A DNA stretch of 64,000 nt from Nageia nagi (lineage: Eukaryota; Pinophyta). Numbering within the stretch: position 1 is the stretch's first letter; each line of letters starts with the position of its first letter. The stretch spans positions 178,312,001 to 178,376,000 of the forward strand of contig JBITNC010000001.1 in the NCBI GenBank assembly GCA_050084985.1, written 5' to 3'. Positions 60,727 through 64,000 of this stretch are shown piece by piece. The notes below the pieces were generated by a model. That model made no database searches. It was given only the letters and a program-made list of their open reading frames with translations, and was not told where the DNA came from. A program made the position numbers and the translations under genes.

Positions 60727-60812
60727 CAGATTTCATTTTGTTATTATGTTTCAGACGAAGTTCTAAATTCCTCTTTGATAAAGGCGAAATTTTCCCCCAA
60801 AAGTCGCCATAA

Positions 60813-62093
60813 TGTATATTCATACATAATAACTTTATTTGTTTAAAGCCCCAGCATACTTTTCTTGCAACTACAAGTTCATTTTACGATCTCCAGAAGT
60901 TTCGGAACAAATAAAGCTTTGTTTTGGTTAAGACCGGGTTCCGGAGATGATGAGGTCAGCAGAGAGATAATTAAAAGCCGGAGGCAGCGGAAAGAAAGTG
61001 TTCCAGACTAAGATGATGATGTCATAGGAAAAGGAATAACTCTCCGTTGTGGAAACGACCGGATTCCGGAGATGATGAGGTCAGCAGAGACATAAGTAAA
61101 AGCTGGAGGCAGCGAAAAGAAAGTGTTCCGGAATAAGATGATGACATCATAGGAAAAGGAATAAAGCTCAGTTGTGGAAACAACCGGATTCCGGAGATGA
61201 TGAGGTCAGCAGAGAGATAATTAAAAGCCGGAGGCAGCGAAAAGAAAGTGTTCTGGAATAAGATGATGACGTCATAGGAAAAGGAATAAAGCTCAGTTGT
61301 GGAAACGACCGGATTCCGGAGATGATGAGGTCAGCAAGGGGTGATCAAAAGGCCCGGAGTCAGTGAATAAAGTTTTCGAAATAACGATGTCACAAAGAAA
61401 GGATAAGTGTAGTTTCGGAGGTAGTTACCTTCCACGACATTCCCAGTTTTGTAACTGTCGGACAATGGCATGTATGTATGATGATAGTTAGAAGTGGCCA
61501 GTATCTTGAGGCTGTTTTGTAAACCATTCTGTTGTAACTGCTATTTCTCCAGTATAAGTATATGAAAATAAAGTGAAAGAAGGGTCGGAAGCCCTAGTAT
61601 TGCTCTTTACATTTGTTCTCGAAGACCTATAGTCTTTTATCAGTAATATGAAACCATCTTGACCTTTCTTGTCTAGCACTCGTAATTGTTGTTCTTAATT
61701 AGGTTACATCGTGGCAGCTTGGCTTGTTTCCTGAATAATAATCGCGAATTGCTAGTATAACTGTGTCTGCATATATGGTAGAGTAAAGCTGGAAAGCTAT
61801 TAGAGAGTGAGAGCTTGTACCGTAGCTGCTACACTAGATTCAGACCAAGGTTTCACGCACTGTGAAAGCCCGCGCTGAACTAGTGATCCACCTTTGCTTT
61901 CTCTCTTGTTACCTTAACCTTTTGCTTAAATTCCTCGCACTCTACTCCTTTTATTTCCTTTCTTGTTACTTTTTCTACACCCAATGGATAAGGAACCGAC
62001 CTTCTCCGGAGATCAGACTATCACATAGTTTGTTCTTGATGTACTTTGGTTGAGATTGTTCACGGCGCAAATATTACACAATCCTAATCAACA
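60813..62093 (+). repeat. 3' LTR of the young gypsy element
   Basis: 1281 bp, near-identical to 53194-54475. The U3 array starts at 60946 with the same 125 bp period. Confidence 0.95.
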
Positions 62094-62600
62094 CTACCTA
62101 TAATTAAAATATAACCTATGATGTTCCTTCTATTATCTATATCTCTTGCCATACAATCAATGTCGAAACCTCAAAAATATAAAGTATGCCTATCAGTACC
62201 TCTCAAATACTAAATAATCCACTTCATTGCTTCCTAATGTTGTTTACCTATATTTTTCATAAACCTACTCACAACTCTTAGTATATGGGAAATATCTATT
62301 CATGTGCAGATCATTGCATACATTAAACTACCAGCTACAGATGAATAAGAAACTGTAGATGTAGTCTATTTGTATTTTTATCTTAGCATAAATCTCCTTG
62401 ATTAGTTTGAAATATTTGGCCAAAGGTATACTTACAGGTTTCACATCCTCTATATTAAACTTTTTCAATACCTTCTAAATGTACTAATTTTGAGACAATA
62501 TCAACTTGCAATTTTTTAGTCATGTCAAGAATTTTCTTTGTTTCATCCAAATCCTTCATAACTTCCTTTAAGTACATCTATATCTTGTTATATATGATTA
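62094..62600 (-). pseudogene. Ty1/copia RT end and RNase H start (other half of the split element)
   Basis: The minus strand reads YI.KVLKKFNIEDVKPVSIPLAKYFKL (copia connection block), YAMICT.IDISHILRVVSRFMKNIGKQH.EAMKWII.YLRGT and DIDNRRNIIGYI, then meets the CTACC duplication. The frame continues at 53188 downward. Stops are scattered. Further RT sequence upstream (right) fades after about 62600. Confidence 0.8.
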
Positions 62601-64000
62601 AATACAACTCTAAATTATTGCAATTATATATACTTTAATTGACAAGCAAAGGAGCCTAATTACCTGCAATCACTTAGTAATTAATATAAATAACTTGGAA
62701 TGATGATGATAAAGAACTAAAATAATAAGATAATAATATCATGTCCTATCCTATGAAATAATGGATGATATATGTGTACCTATTACTTACATGATTTACA
62801 AAGATATACTTAGACAAAAGTAACTGAATATTAAAGCTCAAGTTTTAGATCTCAAAACAATATGTTGTATGTATCATAGTGTTGGTGTTGATAGGAGAGT
62901 TGATGCTATGAACCTTGGAGATAATTCATTCTCTTCAAGTATGATAAATTCCAATCTCTATAGGTGATTTTGATAAACATTAGTAAGTTTGTGAGAGATA
63001 TACAAAGTTCTATCGAGATAAAAACTTGATAGTCTTCCTATGCATATAATTATCTATTTATAGCCTATAGGATTAGGAATATACCTAATTGCAGCTTTGC
63101 ATGCTAGTGTTGATATTGGTGGTTTATCTTACAAAATAATCTAGAATCATACATGAGAAGTATCTTTGATATCTTATAATTGATAATTAAAATATAGCAT
63201 AATATCATATTGATCATAACATAGCAAGGGTTATGTACGAACTAGCTTGGCCCAAACAAGATACCAAATTAGATATCAACACATGCCCCACTTTGCAAAT
63301 TTTAATAACATGAATGTGAATTATGATTCAAAGTAAAGATAAGAAAAAATAAACTTCCCTTATTTTTCTTGGGTCTTCATAGAATTAGCAATTTATTGGT
63401 GATTTATTTTCCCCCCTTTTTGCATCAGTTGTTATCGGAGTGGCCAATAAGAATCAATTGCAAAGAATCTATGATAATATAGAAATATCCTCCAAAGATC
63501 ATAAGAGCATTTTCATCTAGGAAAAATAAGCACAAGAAGAAAAGATGAAATTAATATAATATACTATGAGCTTTTATTATCCATAGATATAACATTGACA
63601 AAAAAAATTAATGAAAGAAATTTTACAATATCAATCATAACAACATTCATAGTGATGGTTAATAACCCAACAAACAAAGGTGACCATGAAGCAATCATAG
63701 TGTTATAACCAAAATAATAATAATAATGGTTATTTACAACATTCAATTTAACCAATTTATAATGAAATAACAATAAATTGAAGTAATGAATATGTTGATA
63801 ATGACCTAATTTACCTTAACCTATCAAAATGGATTTACAGAAGATACAAACTTGTACTTTACCTAACATGGTGAATGAAGAAGATATTTAGTCAAAAGGC
63901 AATGAATGATAAGCTTCCCCAAAGAATGGATCCATCAATCTAACCTCACAATAATGAAAATGCTAGGATCCCATCAACATCTCTTAGTTACCTTTTTAGA
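62600..64000. other. No gene seen
   Basis: AT-rich, probably the eroded remainder of the minus-strand copia element. No frame with recognisable motifs. Confidence 0.45.

Larger units (their letters stand above)
53194..62093 (+). mobile_element. Young Ty3/gypsy element (8.9 kb) with deleted pol and a giant extra ORF
   Basis: LTRs at 53194-54475 (1282 bp) and 60813-62093 (1281 bp), with target duplication CTACC on both sides (53189-53193 and 62094-62098). Order inside: primer-site region, gag (54623-55957), a short pol start joined to the C-terminal half of integrase (about 55970-56780), an A22 run, a purine tract, an extra ORF (57223-60726), then the 3' LTR. Protease, RT and RNase H are missing. 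By my count the LTRs differ by 18 substitutions and one 1 bp indel, so insertion was recent relative to all other elements here. The integrase end (D-35-E spacing, FGPY, NGQHLKHY) resembles the Tat branch, which includes Ogre and Retand. Confidence 0.9.

Overview
The window is nuclear DNA of a seed plant with a large, repeat-packed genome. The signs are plant Ty1/copia and Ty3/gypsy retrotransposons, plant LINEs, spliced exons and a plant LRR receptor kinase of the XII type. The very low gene density and old, nested, decayed elements would fit a gymnosperm, but that is inference; nothing in the sequence fixes the species. I saw no tRNA, rRNA, CRISPR or prokaryotic features.

Layout. 1-5819: right part of a minus-strand Ty3/gypsy element (decayed gag, leader with ~411 bp tandem repeats, primer site, 5' LTR). 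5820-14966: block A, a copy of 39774-49085 (block B). The blocks carry a non-autonomous LTR element, a fold-back element, a LINE RT remnant fused to a copia RNase H remnant, and a second non-autonomous LTR element. 14967-17503: an LRR receptor-kinase pseudogene (minus strand) cut off inside its kinase domain exactly where block A begins. 17660-20690: unassigned. 20700-24312: decayed Ty1/copia element. 24363-24686 and 33028-33520: two copies of a small secreted cysteine-rich peptide gene; the first is broken, the second has an intact three-exon frame and is the best candidate host gene. 26550-27830: decayed gypsy gag. 34655-36055: LINE ORF1 and endonuclease remnants. 36062-44395: fold-back element that split the LINE and itself received a 6.56 kb LTR element (36225-42780). 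44480-50154: rest of block B and the second LTR element. 51570-52085: copia gag remnant. 52700-62600: minus-strand copia RT/RNase H split by a young 8.9 kb Ty3/gypsy element (53194-62093).

The most notable object is the young gypsy element. Its LTRs are near identical (about 18 substitutions and one indel over 1282 bp by my count), it has a perfect CTACC target duplication and an intact 444-aa gag. Pol is deleted down to the integrase C-terminal half, yet an intact 1167-aa extra ORF of unknown function lies between pol and the 3' LTR. Seventeen of the 18 LTR differences are transitions at CG or CHG sites, the mark of cytosine methylation.

Inferred order of events: LINE, then fold-back element, then 6.56 kb LTR element, with the A/B duplication and the gypsy insertion at 5820 later. 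The gene content is one damaged immune-receptor-type kinase and one small secreted peptide locus; nothing suggests that they work together.
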